This document shows positions 6,320 through 7,585 of a stretch of 7,585 bases of DNA, piece by piece. The stretch's first letter is position 1. Each line of letters begins with the position of its first letter. The DNA comes from Cytophagales bacterium. Its GTDB lineage: Bacteria; Bacteroidota; Bacteroidia; Cytophagales; Cyclobacteriaceae. A program made the position numbers and the translations under genes. The stretch lies in the NCBI GenBank assembly GCA_003504855.1, contig DNZD01000322.1:1-7585 (forward strand), given 5' to 3'. The notes under the pieces were generated by a model. That model was not told where the DNA came from. It saw only the letters and a program-made list of their open reading frames with translations, and did no database searches.

Positions 6320-6326
6320 CGGAAAA

Positions 6327-7585
6327 TTATTCTTTGGTCTTTTTTGGAGCCTTAACAGCCTTCACCGTCTTCGTAGTCTTAGCCTTTTTCACGGCCTTGG
6401 GTTTAGGTTCTGCTACAGCCTTAGGCTCTTCTTTCTTCTTCGCAAACCTTCCAAACCGTCCCTTCTTCTCCGGTGCGTTGGCGGCAAGCTCAACACACTC
6501 TTCCAAAGTCAGTTCTTTGGGCTCCTTGCCTTTTGGAATCTTGACATTCTTGGCGCCCGCCTTAATATAAGGACCAAAGCGCCCGTTCAGAATCTGAATA
6601 TCCGGGTTCTCAGGGAATGCCTTGATCAATCGGTTGGCATCAGCAATGCGCTTGGCCTGAATCAACTCAACGGTGCGTTCAGGCGTGATGGTATATGGAT
6701 CTTCTTCTTTGGGAATGGATACAAACTTCTTGTCGTGCAATACATACGGACCGAAGCGGCCTATGGCAACCGTCACCTGCTTCTCTTCAAACTGGCCCAT
6801 ATCGCGTGGCATCTTCAACACCTCAAGCGCATCTGCCAATGTGATGTTCTCGATAAATTGACCAGGGCGCAAGCCAGCAAAGCGTGGCTTTTCAGGATTG
6901 CCGTCTTCTACATTTTCACCGACCTGCACGTAGGCACCAAAGCGACCCAACTTTACATATACATTCTTACCGGTCTTGGGGTCAACACCGAGTTCACGGC
7001 TCTTGTTCTGTACGGATGAACGTTCCACCAATTCGGTCTTGGTTACCGTTTTGTGAAACGGCCGGTAGAACTGCTCGATCATTTTCTGCCATTGCACTTT
7101 GCCGTTGGCAATTTCATCAAACTCCTGTTCGATGGTAGCGGTAAATGAATAATCGGTGATGTCCGGGAAATGCTCTACGAGAAAGTCATTCACCACCATC
7201 GCCATGTTCGTGGGAAACAGCTTATTTTTCTCTGCACCCGTGATTTCACTTTCCATTTCGTGTACAATCTTTTGATCAGCCAGGGTCAGCACCTGATATT
7301 TCCGAACGGTACCTTCGCGCGCTTCTTTCACGACATAACCGCGCTTTTGAACCGTGGAGATGGTAGGCGCATAAGTCGAAGGACGACCGATGCCCAACTC
7401 TTCAAGCTTCTTCACCAACGTAGGTTCGGTATAGCGCGCCGGATGACGGGTGAAGGTCTCTGTGGCAGTCATCTTCTGCAAAGCCAGTATCTGCCCGACG
7501 GTCAACGGAGGCAATACTTTACTGTCGTCGTCGTCAGCATCGTCCTCGTCTTTGGACTCCATATATACTTTCAGGAATCCTTCAA
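6327..7585 (-). CDS. topA: DNA topoisomerase I (type IA), C-terminal half, 5'-truncated by window edge
   Basis: The frame is open to the window edge (the last seven codons read EGFLKVY), so the Met at 7562 is internal and 418 residues are visible; the Toprim domain and catalytic tyrosine lie outside. Counting from that Met, an acidic linker (3-13) is followed by the conserved core block with RYTEPTLVKKLEELGIGRPS (43-62). Three C-terminal repeats with GRFGxY follow at about 206-211, 268-273 and 327-332, and then a Lys/Ala/Pro tail (about 373-411). The enzyme relaxes negative supercoils by single-strand passage. No zinc-ribbon cysteines are present (one Cys, 356); the repeats and basic tail probably supply DNA contacts instead, a layout I associate with Bacteroidota and some other phyla. 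The stop is only 8 bp from the cobB-like relic. Confidence 0.95.
   Translation of the reverse strand, partial: EGFLKVYMESKDEDDADDDDSKVLPPLTVGQILALQKMTATETFTRHPARYTEPTLVKKLEELGIGRPSTYAPTISTVQKRGYVVKEAREGTVRKYQVLTLADQKIVHEMESEITGAEKNKLFPTNMAMVVNDFLVEHFPDITDYSFTATIEQEFDEIANGKVQWQKMIEQFYRPFHKTVTKTELVERSSVQNKSRELGVDPKTGKNVYVKLGRFGAYVQVGENVEDGNPEKPRFAGLRPGQFIENITLADALEVLKMPRDMGQFEEKQVTVAIGRFGPYVLHDKKFVSIPKEEDPYTITPERTVELIQAKRIADANRLIKAFPENPDIQILNGRFGPYIKAGAKNVKIPKGKEPKELTLEECVELAANAPEKKGRFGRFAKKKEEPKAVAEPKPKAVKKAKTTKTVKAVKAPKKTKE

Larger units (their letters stand above)
6114..6326. other. Intergenic region between topA and the lipoprotein gene
   Basis: This 213-bp stretch lies between the topA stop and the lipoprotein start and is the longest gap in the window. 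From the topA side it holds a cobB-like relic with a near-perfect palindrome (6250-6319), a short AT-rich spacer, and a cluster of inverted repeats (6158-6213) about 45 bp ahead of the lipoprotein gene. GC content is about 29% over 6121-6240 (35 of 120 by hand count). I see no T-rich intrinsic terminator for topA and no convincing Bacteroidota promoter (TTG and TAnnTTTG) with good spacing, although any promoter for the lipoprotein gene must lie here or upstream. Confidence 0.6.

Noticed and set aside
7560..7562. ATG as the start of topA
   Set aside because: The upstream codons continue in frame to the window edge with typical topoisomerase I sequence (GFLKVY), so this Met is internal.

Overview
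The window looks like chromosomal DNA of a Bacteroidota bacterium, most likely a Cytophagales-type lineage. The reasons are tightly packed genes without clear Shine-Dalgarno sequences, a FucP-type sugar symporter beside a RhaM-family mutarotase, a class III sirtuin without zinc cysteines, and a DNA topoisomerase I that ends in GRFGxY repeats and a Lys/Ala/Pro tail instead of zinc ribbons. The lineage is inferred from gene style; no rRNA or other marker is present.

Left part (1-3367, plus strand): the distal end of a sugar-catabolic operon. It holds a short-chain dehydrogenase (5' end outside the window), a FucP-family sugar:proton symporter, a RhaM-family sugar mutarotase and an LDH2/MDH2-family NAD(P)-dependent 2-hydroxyacid dehydrogenase. 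Gaps are 3 bp, 1 bp and a 4-base ATGA overlap, so the genes are almost certainly co-transcribed. The set fits a non-phosphorylative 6-deoxysugar (L-fucose-like) route: uptake, anomer interconversion, oxidation of the sugar or a ketodeoxy acid, and probably oxidation of the L-lactate that this route releases. The lactonase, dehydratase and hydrolase would have to lie upstream, outside the window. The symporter has lost the TM1 aspartate matching E. coli FucP Asp46 and has gained an aspartate in TM2.

Middle (3377-5622, minus strand): a sirtuin deacylase gene (cobB) followed 23 bp later by a GT39/ArnT-like membrane glycosyltransferase. The glycosyltransferase converges on the sugar operon with only 9 bp between the stop codons.

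Right part (5641-6326): an AT-rich stretch (hand count 175 G+C in 480 bases, about 36%, for 5641-6120) with one small unrecognised lipoprotein gene. The 213-bp intergenic region before it carries a cluster of inverted repeats (6158-6213) and a decayed fragment (6250-6319) whose translation matches codons 60-77 of the neighbouring cobB, partly twice, with a frameshift. Beyond it (6327-7585, minus strand) is the 3' part of topA, whose 5' end is outside the window.

I found no tRNA, rRNA, CRISPR array, insertion sequence or convincing intrinsic terminator. The points most worth checking are the relocated carboxylate in the symporter and the cobB-like relic next to the AT-rich lipoprotein gene.
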